The translations under genes were made by a program, and so were the position numbers. A stretch of DNA of 64,000 nt. Origin: Stentor roeselii. Its lineage: Eukaryota > Ciliophora > Heterotrichea > Heterotrichida > Stentoridae. How positions within the stretch are numbered: the first letter of the stretch is position 1; each line of letters opens with the position of its first letter. Shown one piece after another: positions 48,115-57,749 of the stretch. The stretch lies in assembly GCA_006503475.1 (NCBI GenBank), contig RSEH01000007.1:62001-126000 (forward strand). The letters run 5' to 3'. The notes beneath the pieces were generated by a model. The model saw nothing but the letters and a program-made list of their open reading frames with translations. It did not search any database and was not told where the DNA came from.

Positions 48115-50223
48115 ATGGCAAATCAGCTCTACCCCAAGCTTGAAACATGGTGGCTAAAATCTCAAGAGTCAGTAAGTCTAGAAGATGTAGCTTCAATCCC
48201 AATCTTTCATAAATTATTTCAAATTACAGGAAAATACGACTACTCTTTTCGAGACTTCCAAGAATCATTCAATGAAGTAAATGGAGTCCGAGAACTGAGA
48301 ATTGAGATGAAAGACGGAAAAAATAAAGAAATCGCCAGGTTTAAACCAGAGGACGAGTCTCGTTCTTATTATAAACTTTATCAGTACCCTGATCATGAGT
48401 ACGAGCTTGAAGTCGAATGGAATCATAGACTGGAATTTGGAACTGAGGTAAAAAGAGAAGCTAAAAGGACTTATGTTAAGAAATGGGAAAAGATCTTGGA
48501 TGTTCATTCTAATCAAGAATATTTCCCTGAAAATGAATGCAAATTATATATTTTTAAATTGACTGAAGAAGTTACTGAAGAATTATTTCATAAGATCAAA
48601 ACTACTTCAACTTCTTATCATTGTTATGAAAAAAGGGTCGAGAAGGAAAAAAATAACCAGAAAATCATAAAAATTGAAAAAATTAACAAAAGAGGGAAAA
48701 GTTCAACTGTAACTACGATAAAAAATGACGAAACTAGCATTTGTTTCAAGAAAGAAAATCATGAAATTAAACAAGAAATCATGAGAATTACAACTAAAAA
48801 CAAGGAATCCAAGCAAAAAACAACTGAATTTTTGCATAATAATTCTAAAATGATCACCTCAAAAGAAATCACTAAAAATAGTATCACAGGACATAAAAAG
48901 TACTCATTCAACGAGCTAGCTGATTTTTACGATATAAATTGGGTAATAGAGAATTCAATGTTTTTCAGTGAAATAGACGTTGTGGTCAACAGTAAAGTTT
49001 GCTACAAAAAAAGGATTCTTTTCGATGATAACGAGTTTCTTGAAATGGAAGACATAAACTCAGATATAAACAACTGGGGATGCATTAATCGTCATTTCGA
49101 TAATTCAACTTTTCACTTAAAATGGACAGGGGTAGACAACCAGATCTACACTTTCCACATCCAAAGATTCAACTCAATAATCAGTAAAGAAGCCAAAGGT
49201 CCTCCTGATTTAAGTCTATACCGTCTTGTTCAACTAGCAACGGTAGACACAGAATACATCTACGAAAGTCTTAAAACCGTTGAAAATTTTTGCTTTCACT
49301 ATTTTTCCGGTTTAAGCAAAGTGATTTTCCAAGACCATTCATTAATTTCTTATCTTTTCCCAGAGTCTCTTCTGGAAAAGTTCCAAGAACGTGAAGACCT
49401 TCGAAGGTCTTTCGTGGAATATACAGATAATAAAGAGTTTCAAAATTTTGTCTTGAATTATTCTGATATGAATAACAAGACTTTAGTAGTTCAAGAGTAT
49501 TACCGACTTGAGAAGTTCATGTCATTTGTTTTGAAATCAGCTAATTTAAAGAGCAAAGTTTCTTATTCAAGAAATTTCTGTCTTGCAGTTTATATCCGTT
49601 TGCAAGCTTTAATATTTGACTTGGACTACGCGCTTGAGTTAATAAAAATTATTAATGAAAGCTCTGATGCCAGTTCGATTCAATTGGAAAGGAAAGGTTT
49701 TATTGACCAGTCGTCTTTTTCAGTTATTTGCACTGTTTGTAACTCGGTCTGTCATGAGGACTGCAGGATAGACAGTCATGAAATTGAATTGGGAAATAAA
49801 AAGATTAAGGAATGTAGTCGTTTTCGGTCTTTAAATAACAGATGTAGTCATTGTTTTATGAATTGTCCTTCGTTTTACCATGTTTCTACTTTGAAATCTA
49901 TTCAAGTTGATCGGGTTTCACTTAGCTCCAGTGAATTTAATCGTTCCTATGAACAGGCTGAAGGGTTTATTAATAGATTCTCACAGATTATATGTGAGGA
50001 TGGGCTTAATGAACTGGTTATTATGAAATTAAATCATTTTGTACTTGTTCGGCAAAAGTTCTTAAAAAAAAGTGGCTTTCTTAGATCTGGTAGCTTGGAA
50101 AGCCCTTCTGATGCATCTTTTGAGAAATCGAATGAAAAGGAAAAATACTTAGCTAACCAAGAAGTAATTTTAAAGGAAATTGAACTGGCGTATCAACAAA
50201 TTTCAAAAATTGCTGAAGTCTAA
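48115..50223 (+). CDS. Large protein with C-terminal Cys/His cluster
   Basis: A 702-aa protein. The N-terminal ~330 residues are rich in charged beta-strand-like repeats (for example YELEVEWNHRLEFG and KKWEKILDVHSNQEYF). Residues ~360-520 are helical. Residues ~540-590 carry a dense cluster, CTVCNSVCHEDC...C...RCSHCFMNCPSFYH, which probably binds two zinc ions. Similar Cys clusters follow GTPase domains in some animal GIMAP-like and other TRAFAC proteins, but no GTPase motifs are present here, so homology is not claimed. Function unknown. Starts 38 bp from the divergent basic protein. Confidence 0.7.
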   Translation: MANQLYPKLETWWLKSQESVSLEDVASIPIFHKLFQITGKYDYSFRDFQESFNEVNGVRELRIEMKDGKNKEIARFKPEDESRSYYKLYQYPDHEYELEVEWNHRLEFGTEVKREAKRTYVKKWEKILDVHSNQEYFPENECKLYIFKLTEEVTEELFHKIKTTSTSYHCYEKRVEKEKNNQKIIKIEKINKRGKSSTVTTIKNDETSICFKKENHEIKQEIMRITTKNKESKQKTTEFLHNNSKMITSKEITKNSITGHKKYSFNELADFYDINWVIENSMFFSEIDVVVNSKVCYKKRILFDDNEFLEMEDINSDINNWGCINRHFDNSTFHLKWTGVDNQIYTFHIQRFNSIISKEAKGPPDLSLYRLVQLATVDTEYIYESLKTVENFCFHYFSGLSKVIFQDHSLISYLFPESLLEKFQEREDLRRSFVEYTDNKEFQNFVLNYSDMNNKTLVVQEYYRLEKFMSFVLKSANLKSKVSYSRNFCLAVYIRLQALIFDLDYALELIKIINESSDASSIQLERKGFIDQSSFSVICTVCNSVCHEDCRIDSHEIELGNKKIKECSRFRSLNNRCSHCFMNCPSFYHVSTLKSIQVDRVSLSSSEFNRSYEQAEGFINRFSQIICEDGLNELVIMKLNHFVLVRQKFLKKSGFLRSGSLESPSDASFEKSNEKEKYLANQEVILKEIELAYQQISKIAEV

Positions 50224-50494
50224 GATAATTAAAAAATTTATTAGAAGTAGTAGAGGGAAGTTTTAAATTTCTGTATATTTAAATGATGAAAGATGTATTT
50301 TCGACAAACATCAAATTTTTATAATTAAAATCCAAGAAAACGATATAAAAACCATTATTTCCCAAGTATCCAAACCCCTCACCAAATCATCCTAAATCAA
50401 ACCTTCTAAAATTCACTAATCCATCAACCCAAATCATCCTCCAAAATTCCTAAAACTTCAAAAATCCTAACCTTCAAAATTAAAAAACCTTAAA

Positions 50495-51406
50495 ATGGAT
50501 CATCGAATAGCCAACAAATACAAAATAACTCGTAAAATCGGTGAAGCCTCATTCGGAAGTATCTACTTAGGCCTTTCACAATCAAACGAAGAACTAGCAA
50601 TCCTTCTAGAGCCCTGTAAAAAAGACTCAAAACTTCAATACGAAAGCCGAATTTACCGGAGTCTTCAAGAAGGTATCGGAATTCCAAAGCTTCACTGGAG
50701 CGGAAGTGAAAGTGATTTAAACATTTTGGTCTTAGAGCTACTTGGTCCATCTCTTGCCACTCTTCTTCGATACTGCCGAGGTTCTTTTTCTTTGAAAACA
50801 GTTTTAATGCTAGCAGAGCAGATGATTTCACGTGTGGAGTTCATGCATGCCCATTATTTTATTCATCGTGATGTGAAACCGGATAACTTCTTGATTGGAA
50901 TTGGAAAAAAGGCATCAACTCTCTACCTGGTCGACTTCGGACTGACGAAGAAATTCGTTGAGAAGTACAATCAACATATTCAAAGGAAAGAAGGGAAAAA
51001 AGTTGTGGGAACTGCGAGATATGTTTCTTATAATACGTTGAATGGAATTGAACAGTCACGAAGAGATGATATTGAAGCTCTTGGGTATGTTTTGGTCTAT
51101 CTTTTGAAAGGGCAACTCCCTTGGCAGGGCCTTCCAGGGGCGACCAAGGAAGAAAAGTACAGAAATATCATGAAAAAAAAACTCACTACTCCTTTAAACG
51201 AACTTTGTCTCGGCCTGCCTAGCGAGTTTCAGATTTTCATAAACTACTCTAAAACCCTTCAATTCGAGGAAAAACCTGACTACAGCTACTTAAAAAGACT
51301 CTTTAAAGAACTTCTCCAAAGGGAAGGAATGACAAACGACTCACTTTTCGACTGGGTCCTTCCTCGAAATGGCTTTAAATCTAGAGTTTCTATTAAAAAC
51401 AAGTAA
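50495..51406 (+). CDS. Casein kinase 1 lacking the ATP-binding lysine
   Basis: A 303-aa protein that is nearly all kinase domain and clearly CK1: GEASFGSIYLG, ELLGPSLATLL, HRDVKPDNFL, VDFGLTKK, GTARYVSYNT, the SRRDDIEALGYVLVYLLKGQLPWQG helix and a C-terminal FDWVL. The VAIK-type lysine is replaced: the segment reads EELAILLEP, so Leu37 stands where CK1 has the catalytic Lys. The catalytic Asp and DFG are intact. It could be inactive, or another lysine nearby (KKDSK) could substitute, as in WNK. The C-terminal tail of other CK1s is missing. It is followed after 2 bp by the importin-beta ATG. Confidence 0.95.
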   Translation: MDHRIANKYKITRKIGEASFGSIYLGLSQSNEELAILLEPCKKDSKLQYESRIYRSLQEGIGIPKLHWSGSESDLNILVLELLGPSLATLLRYCRGSFSLKTVLMLAEQMISRVEFMHAHYFIHRDVKPDNFLIGIGKKASTLYLVDFGLTKKFVEKYNQHIQRKEGKKVVGTARYVSYNTLNGIEQSRRDDIEALGYVLVYLLKGQLPWQGLPGATKEEKYRNIMKKKLTTPLNELCLGLPSEFQIFINYSKTLQFEEKPDYSYLKRLFKELLQREGMTNDSLFDWVLPRNGFKSRVSIKNK

Positions 51407-51408
51407 TA

Positions 51409-53637
51409 ATGGATTTTCTCCTGGCTCTTGAACAGGCCCAGCAGGGAAACTACGACTCTTATGAACTTTTAATCAATTCTTTTGAGAAAGACCCTGCACA
51501 GGTCATCGCGTTTTTTGATTACTTTGCAAGTCTTTCGAACCCGAAAGCTTCTCGTGATTTGGTCGGCTTGTTCTTGAAAAATTGGCTGAGTAAGGAACAA
51601 GGAAAGACCTGGTGGAAAGCTTGGGACTTTAAAGTGGATTTGGTGAGGAAGGTGTTGATGATTGAAGATAATTTCTCAGTGACTTCTTTGATTTTGTTGA
51701 GCTTTCTTAATGTTGATGAATTTCATGATCCTCAAGTTGTTCAGCTCTTTTTGATGTCGACGAGTAAGTCAGCAGTGTTGGCTCTTAGTTATTATTTGGA
51801 AAGCTCCAGGAGTGTACTTCAGGTTATTGTTAATCATGTCTCTGGGATTTTGTTGCAGTTGTTGGAAAATGATACTGTGCTTGCTTTGCAAGTCTTTCAG
51901 AGAAGTGCTAAACATTTGGGTTCTGGACCTTTAATTGAAAATATTGCGAGAAGGGTATTTTTTATGGTTTCTTCTATGAGTGATGTTGGGGTCATTATTG
52001 AGATTTATAAGACTATTGTTGATTTGATATCACATTTCTATGAAAATATTCAGCCTTATGTTCAGATATTGGTTCAGGTTATCACTGAAGGAGTCTTTTT
52101 TAATGACTTTCAGGTCAATTCTTTAGCTTACGAATGTGTCAATGTTTTAGTTGATGTTGAGCAGCACAGAAAACATGAAGGCCATCATTTATTAAACATT
52201 ATTGAAACTTATTCAGAGCAGATCCTTCTTGCCTTAATAAAAAAAATCGAGGACACAGAAGATGAAGAAGAAGTTTTAACAGTTTCTAGTTCAATTCAAG
52301 GAATTTGTGAAATTATTCATAAAAAAGTCGAACTTTTACTCCCCACAATCGGATCCAAACTAAAAAGTCAAGAAGAAAAGTCTCGTATCGCCGGAGTTTA
52401 TCTTATTGGTTCAGTTTTGCCAAGTTTATCACCAGATAAAACTCAATCCATAAAATCAGAAATCATGGAAACCATTCAAATCGCTCTAAATCACCAAAAC
52501 TCAAAAATGAAAAATGCTTCAATTTGGCTAATATTAAAAATCTCCGAAAATATCCCAGAAATCATTCAAACCAATCCCGAGATCTTTGAAGTTCTTTTCC
52601 AGTCCTTGAATAATCCTTCTAAAATAGTGATTGACTGTTTATTAGAAATCGCTGATGGTGAGTTAAAAGTACCTTTTCCTGAAAAATTCATAGAAAAATT
52701 GATGAATCTCGGGTTAACCACCAAACATTCCAACACTTTCAATGTAGTCCGAGCAATAGTTCAAAGTCTTCCAAATGACTTCCCTTGTCTGGTGCCTTTG
52801 ATAAACCTGATCATTCCTCTAATCTCTTCAAATCACAAAAGTTTATCATCTTTATCAATAATTCTAAGAGCGTGCATTGAGAAACTCTCAGAGGGTCAAG
52901 TGGTTCCCTTTTACCAGCCTTTGATGTCTTTGCTTGTTTCTCTTCCTTTGAATGACGAGTACCTGGTGGCCTGTTCTTGTCTTTCCCGTCATTCAATTTT
53001 TCAGAATTACATTTCGAGCTTTACTGCTGCTCTTTCTAATGCCATGTCAGTCAAGGAAAGCTACACTTCTGCTATTATTTGTGTATCGGAACTTGTTAGA
53101 AATCTTGAGTTTTCGGATTGGCTTCCTCCTTTAATGCCGAATTTTGTCAAACTCATGAAATTTGATGCTAATCCAAATACACAGCTTTTGGAAGCTGTTA
53201 CTGATTTGGTTAGTCTTCATACTTCAACTTGCTTTCCATTTTTAGCGGAGATTTTGCAGTATGTGGAATATTGTATGAGGTTTAGCTTGAGTGATTATGA
53301 AGATACTGAGTTCTTGGATGAAGTTAAAGAACTTATTGTCAACTTTTTTGAAGGAGTCATTCAAGGACTAGAGAACGTTGGAAAAGTAAGCCTGATTTCA
53401 GGTAAAGTAAGCGACATCATAAAATACTGCCTAATAGTAACCCAAGACATTCAATCAACAAACCCAAACATCATAGCAGGAGCCTTAGGAATATTCGCAG
53501 ACATCGCATTAGCCTTTAACTCCCTTCCCGAAAAAGAAAGTATTTTAAATTTCGTCAAGCAGTTCCTATCAAACGAGTCAGAAATGGTGAGAATGAATGC
53601 AGAATGCGCAATTAAAACAATTTCTGATTTAGATTAA
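51409..53637 (+). CDS. Importin beta (karyopherin beta-1 type)
   Basis: A 742-aa all-helical HEAT-repeat protein. The N-terminus (LEQAQQGNYDSYELLINSF) and the run of ~40-residue helical pairs fit importin beta. An acidic stretch DTEDEEEV (~280-285) sits where KPNB1 has its acidic loop in HEAT 8. Near the C-terminus LGIFADIALAF is also typical. Importin beta carries cargo, often via importin alpha, through nuclear pores with RanGTP. It is shorter than animal KPNB1 (~876 aa), and the N-terminal Ran-binding part looks reduced. Its ATG begins two bases after the CK1 stop, and the next ATG two bases after its own stop. Confidence 0.82.
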   Translation: MDFLLALEQAQQGNYDSYELLINSFEKDPAQVIAFFDYFASLSNPKASRDLVGLFLKNWLSKEQGKTWWKAWDFKVDLVRKVLMIEDNFSVTSLILLSFLNVDEFHDPQVVQLFLMSTSKSAVLALSYYLESSRSVLQVIVNHVSGILLQLLENDTVLALQVFQRSAKHLGSGPLIENIARRVFFMVSSMSDVGVIIEIYKTIVDLISHFYENIQPYVQILVQVITEGVFFNDFQVNSLAYECVNVLVDVEQHRKHEGHHLLNIIETYSEQILLALIKKIEDTEDEEEVLTVSSSIQGICEIIHKKVELLLPTIGSKLKSQEEKSRIAGVYLIGSVLPSLSPDKTQSIKSEIMETIQIALNHQNSKMKNASIWLILKISENIPEIIQTNPEIFEVLFQSLNNPSKIVIDCLLEIADGELKVPFPEKFIEKLMNLGLTTKHSNTFNVVRAIVQSLPNDFPCLVPLINLIIPLISSNHKSLSSLSIILRACIEKLSEGQVVPFYQPLMSLLVSLPLNDEYLVACSCLSRHSIFQNYISSFTAALSNAMSVKESYTSAIICVSELVRNLEFSDWLPPLMPNFVKLMKFDANPNTQLLEAVTDLVSLHTSTCFPFLAEILQYVEYCMRFSLSDYEDTEFLDEVKELIVNFFEGVIQGLENVGKVSLISGKVSDIIKYCLIVTQDIQSTNPNIIAGALGIFADIALAFNSLPEKESILNFVKQFLSNESEMVRMNAECAIKTISDLD

Positions 53638-53639
53638 TA

Positions 53640-54974
53640 ATGGAAAAACTTATCTTTTCCTGGGATAAACTCGCAGACTTCGGAATTTTCAGTTGTTTCG
53701 CGATTAGTGAAGACCTAGTTGTAGTCAGTGAAGAAGGAGGAAAAGTGAAAGTCTTTAAAAGACCGAATTTCGAATATTTGTATGAAGTTTTAATTGAAAA
53801 TCAACCAGTTGAAAAGATTTTTCATTTAAAAGAAAGACTCTTCGGCATTGTTCAAAACTTTTTTTATGTTGTTCAGGCCTTAGACGAGTTTTGGAATGTA
53901 AAAAAAATCGTAAAGGACAGGGTTTTAGGTTCTTTTGATGATGTGCTCTGGACAAAATTCACTGTAATCGACATGGACGCAAGAGTTTTGTATAAAATCC
54001 CTGAAAATGAAGGAGAAATCGTCCAAGTTTGTAAAGTTGACCAAACTTTAATCATTTCAAGTCTCGTTAAAACTGTTTTGGTTAAGGAAAAAGTTACCCA
54101 GATAGGAAAAAAAGAAAGAAATGGCCCTTTTGGAGCTTGTGAATACATGAATAGCATCTATGCAGCTAGGCCTTTAGGTAACATGTGGCAAGCTAATTTT
54201 CAAGGAGTCGTGATGATTACAACGAACTACAAAATTAACTCAGAAAAAGTGAACTTCGGATCTTTGTTCAAAATGGACAAATTTTTACTTTCTATCAACA
54301 AAACCTCTAAAAATTTCATTGTTATTAACCCAAGTCAACTCTCTGTTATTCATTTTGAAAATTTTTCAGAAGACTCTGAAGTTTTTTTTAACTCTGCTGA
54401 AAATTCTTTATATAAAAAAAAAGATTTTCAAATTTTTAAAGCACAAGTTTTAACTGTTCATCAGTTTTATTATCGACTTTTAAATGAAGATGCAGACCAA
54501 GCAGTAAAATTTGTCTTAGAAAATCAATCACTTCATGATCTTGAATTACTTCAACCTCTTTGTTATCAAGTTTTTCATGAAAAAAGAGAAATCGAGCCTT
54601 TTGAACAGTTTGTCACTCTCATTCAAAAATTAGAAGAAAATATGCAATTGCCTGTCATCCCTGTTCAAATGGAGGTCGTTGAAAATGATGAAATGTTTGA
54701 CGAGTTTTTAAGGTTGAACTATCTGGAAAACCTTGAAAAAAAAAAAAAAAATCGAGGAAAAGTTGATAAAAGGATTAGAAAATTTTACAGATATAATTTT
54801 ACCAAGGTTATAATTTGCAATTATTTGATGTTTGTTATATTGAAGAAAAATTATCAACTTGAAAAAATCAGAGGTTGGGTGAAAGTAGCAGAAAAATCTT
54901 TGGACTATGTGAATTTTAGAGCTTTAGTAAACGAGGAAAAGAAAATTGTAGATGAAATTTCAGGTATACTTTAA
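53640..54974 (+). CDS. HPS5/TECPR2-like protein, short
   Basis: A 444-aa protein. The first ~250 residues form a WD40-like propeller. The segment IGKKERNGPFGACEYMN followed by AARPLGNMWQANFQGVV corresponds to the hallmark IGNKERDGEFGAC...CARPGSRMWEVNF block of animal HPS5, which TECPR2 resembles. A helical region (~275-444) follows. HPS5 is part of BLOC-2, which directs cargo to lysosome-related organelles. At less than half the length of human HPS5 (~1130 aa), it may be a minimal form. A poly-Lys run near residue 365 reflects an A-rich tract in the DNA. It follows the importin-beta stop after 2 bp. Confidence 0.72.
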   Translation: MEKLIFSWDKLADFGIFSCFAISEDLVVVSEEGGKVKVFKRPNFEYLYEVLIENQPVEKIFHLKERLFGIVQNFFYVVQALDEFWNVKKIVKDRVLGSFDDVLWTKFTVIDMDARVLYKIPENEGEIVQVCKVDQTLIISSLVKTVLVKEKVTQIGKKERNGPFGACEYMNSIYAARPLGNMWQANFQGVVMITTNYKINSEKVNFGSLFKMDKFLLSINKTSKNFIVINPSQLSVIHFENFSEDSEVFFNSAENSLYKKKDFQIFKAQVLTVHQFYYRLLNEDADQAVKFVLENQSLHDLELLQPLCYQVFHEKREIEPFEQFVTLIQKLEENMQLPVIPVQMEVVENDEMFDEFLRLNYLENLEKKKKNRGKVDKRIRKFYRYNFTKVIICNYLMFVILKKNYQLEKIRGWVKVAEKSLDYVNFRALVNEEKKIVDEISGIL

Positions 54975-55136
54975 AAATACCTTAAAATAATAAAAGCCAC
55001 TTGAAAATAAAGAGATTATCATAAACATCAAAAGATTTCTAATCTAAAAAATTTCTATTCCATTGATCCTAAAAAACCCCTAAAAATCTCCAATCATAAA
55101 TCAAGATTCCATTTAAAATTAAACCTAATTCCATAA

Positions 55137-56678
55137 ATGTCAGAAGAGACTAAAAGTGGTTGGATGTCAGGACCATCAGTTCCAGGAGCCCAACACGAAG
55201 ATCTTCTTCTAAAAGAAGTCTGTGACTACGCATCATCAGGTGACCTTCGTCCATTTGTCCACGAGATTCTCTCAGGAAAGCTAAAAGTAACTCAGCAGGA
55301 CCCAAGCGGTTTCGCGGCGATTCACTTGGCGGTTTGGCAAGGAAACTCCGAGTTGGTCTGCAAGTTGTTAGACAAAGCAGCGTGTCCTGTCGACCTGAAA
55401 ACTTCAAGCGGGCAGACTGGACTTATGCTTGCTGCGGCTCAAGGACATGTTCACATTATCAGAGTCCTTATTGAAAGAGGAGCGGATATTGAGGAAAAGG
55501 ATGAAAATGGAATTAGAGCACTTTTAGCTGCTGCTCAAAAAGGACAAGTCGCTGCTTTTTATACTTTGGTCAATCATGGAGCACTTTTAGATGCTTGTGA
55601 TGATCTAGGGGCTAATGCTGTTCATTGGGCAGCTTATAAAAATCAGACTTTGATGATTAGGATTTTGGTTAAACTTGGAGTTGATTTTAAGAAGAAGGAT
55701 TCGATGGGAATGACGGCTTTGCATCGGGCTGCTGTTACTAATGCTTATTCTGCTGCAAAGGTTTTATTGTTTCATGACCTGGATCCTTATGATTGTGACT
55801 TGAAAGGGAAATCTGTTTTCCAAATAGCATCAGACCACCACTCAATCGGGGTAGAAAGATTACTTGTAGATTTATCCAACGACCACAACCCAATCTATAC
55901 ATTTTTCACATATCTCTTCCTTCTATTCTGGGGATGCATATATTTCTGTTACTATTCCTACGTTATAGAATGGACATCATTCAAGTTAATCCTCTCTCTT
56001 TCCTTCAACTTCTGCATAATGTGGTTGTTGCCGTTATTTCTGTAATCTCCAATCAGCCTAAGCAAGTACCTGAGCTGTTCTTTCATCACAACAAATTCAG
56101 AATCTGCAACTAGATCGACTTTATCTTCAAAAGACTTCGAAAATTTAGAGTTTTTCGATGAAATCTGTTTCACTTGTGGAATTAAAAGACCGGCAAGGTC
56201 GAAGCATTGCAGATTTTTGGATAAATGTGTGATTCACTATGACCATTATTGTTTTTTCCTACAGAAAACGATAGGAAAAGAGAATAGAAAAGTTTTTTTC
56301 TTTGCTTTGCTGACTAATTTCTTGGCTGTTTCGTTGTTTTTAGTGCTCTGCTGGTCGATGCTTGATGATAGGGTAGCTCCGAGTGGCTACCTGTGCACCT
56401 ACACAGTTCGTCTATTTCTACAGTTCTGGCAACTAAACATCTACCTAAAGCTCAGCATTTTCATATCTCTATCAGTAGCCTGGTACAACTTCTGCTATTT
56501 ATTCATAGTCTGTCTAAGCATTTCCCAAGGTCTAACATTAAACGAGCTTCTAAACCGTAACCGTTACCGCTACCTCTACACTCCCTACGTAGCCCTAGAC
56601 GACACCGTAAAAATGGAGTATAAAAACCCTTACAACAAAGGAACTCTAAACAACATTCTAGACTTTTTACTAAACTAA
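55137..56678 (+). CDS. Ankyrin-repeat DHYC palmitoyltransferase (ZDHHC13/17-Akr1-like)
   Basis: Two exons around a 15-nt intron (56042-56056) give 508 aa. About six ankyrin repeats (residues ~50-250) include GQTGLMLAAAQGHVHIIRVL and GMTALHRAAVTNAYSAAKVL. Two membrane helices follow, then a cytosolic Cys-rich domain (CFTCGIKRPARSKHC) with DHYC at 364-367, then two more membrane helices. Animal HIP14 enzymes have DHHC, but yeast Akr1, which shares this plan, uses DHYC and is active. One Cys of the zinc ligands looks replaced (HCRFLDKCV). Ankyrin repeats bind substrates; the enzyme attaches palmitate to Cys at Golgi or endosomal membranes. It may act on the N-acylated proteins encoded nearby, which is speculation. 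Confidence 0.9.
56042..56056 (+). other. 15-nt spliceosomal intron
   Basis: GTAATCTCCAATCAG, phase 2. Removal of its in-frame TAA joins the second membrane helix to the Cys-rich catalytic region of the acyltransferase. Confidence 0.9.
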
Positions 56679-56692
56679 CCCTTGGAAAATCT

Positions 56693-57727
56693 TCAAGATA
56701 TATAAATTTTATTAATTTTTCTCTTTATATGATTTCCACTCGACGACCTAGGCCTCATCAAAGTCAAAGAAGGACTTTCCGCCCTAAGACTAGACCTAGG
56801 TCTAGAACTGGGACTATACTGAAAAGACGAGTTTTTCGTCTTAGGCTCTTGAACAGTAGACGACCCAGAAGAGCTTCTTTTCGAGAAATTTCTGACATTT
56901 CTTTTAAGCAGGGACTTTTTCGACGGTGAAAGTTGAATCGAAGGGACATTAGGACTCATCATCGGCAAGAAAACAGAGATGAAAAAAATTTCATCGAATT
57001 CTTTACTCAAGTCACAGTCAACTATAGCATAAGGGTTTTTTTCTAACTTTTTAATGCTCATCAGCACGGAATTAATCAAACTTCGCGACATGACCTCTTC
57101 GCCTAATTCAGCCAAAGCCACTTCTGATAAACTCTTGGCTTCTTTGTAGTTTCCTTCAAGTGCCACGCGGTTCAAGGCAAGGGCAAAGGAAAGTAAACCG
57201 TAGAAGTTGTCCATGCTGACCTTTGGGAACTTTGTCGATATTTTTCCTTTCATGATGCTGGAAACGTTGATTTTCACGATTTCCAAATATTTGTTGGACT
57301 CTTGTTGACGGTTTATCTTCCAGAGAGACATGAATGTTAAGAAGTTTGTTAGAAGATAAAGCTCGAGGCTGAAGGGACCAAGGGATTCTTTGCTTGTTTG
57401 AAGAAGAAGCTGGCTCTCGTAAAGCGATTTTAAAGATTCTGTGTATTTTTCGAGTTTGTATAAAATGTAACTTTGAACACTGTAGCTTAGGATACGACCG
57501 GGCCATAGTTTTATTGACTGGCTTTTTTGAGAGATTAGACGAGAGGATGAAATTCCTCGGGAGACTATTTCGAGAGCTTTTGGGAATGAATCAAGTTGGA
57601 TCAGTTTTATGGAGACAGAGTTGCAGAAACTCGTTAATTTTTTGATTTTTAACATTGAGTCTAGACTTCGTTCGGAAGCGTCGATGTAGTTTAGGATGTC
57701 TTGGAAGTTGTAGCCCATCACTTTCAT
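56693..57727 (-). CDS. TPR-like helical protein
   Basis: 344 aa. Residues ~30-215 form helical hairpins of ~34-40 residues (for example AKSLSEVALAELGEEVM and YSVQSYILYKLEKYTESLKS) with TPR-like Ala/Tyr/Gly positions. The last ~110 residues are Ser/Arg/Lys-rich and probably disordered or phosphorylated. No named family. Its stop lies 14 bp from the stop of the convergent acyltransferase gene. Confidence 0.68.
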   Translation of the reverse strand: MKVMGYNFQDILNYIDASERSLDSMLKIKKLTSFCNSVSIKLIQLDSFPKALEIVSRGISSSRLISQKSQSIKLWPGRILSYSVQSYILYKLEKYTESLKSLYESQLLLQTSKESLGPFSLELYLLTNFLTFMSLWKINRQQESNKYLEIVKINVSSIMKGKISTKFPKVSMDNFYGLLSFALALNRVALEGNYKEAKSLSEVALAELGEEVMSRSLINSVLMSIKKLEKNPYAIVDCDLSKEFDEIFFISVFLPMMSPNVPSIQLSPSKKSLLKRNVRNFSKRSSSGSSTVQEPKTKNSSFQYSPSSRPRSSLRAESPSLTLMRPRSSSGNHIKRKINKIYIS

Positions 57728-57749
57728 TTAAATTATTAAGAAATTTTAA

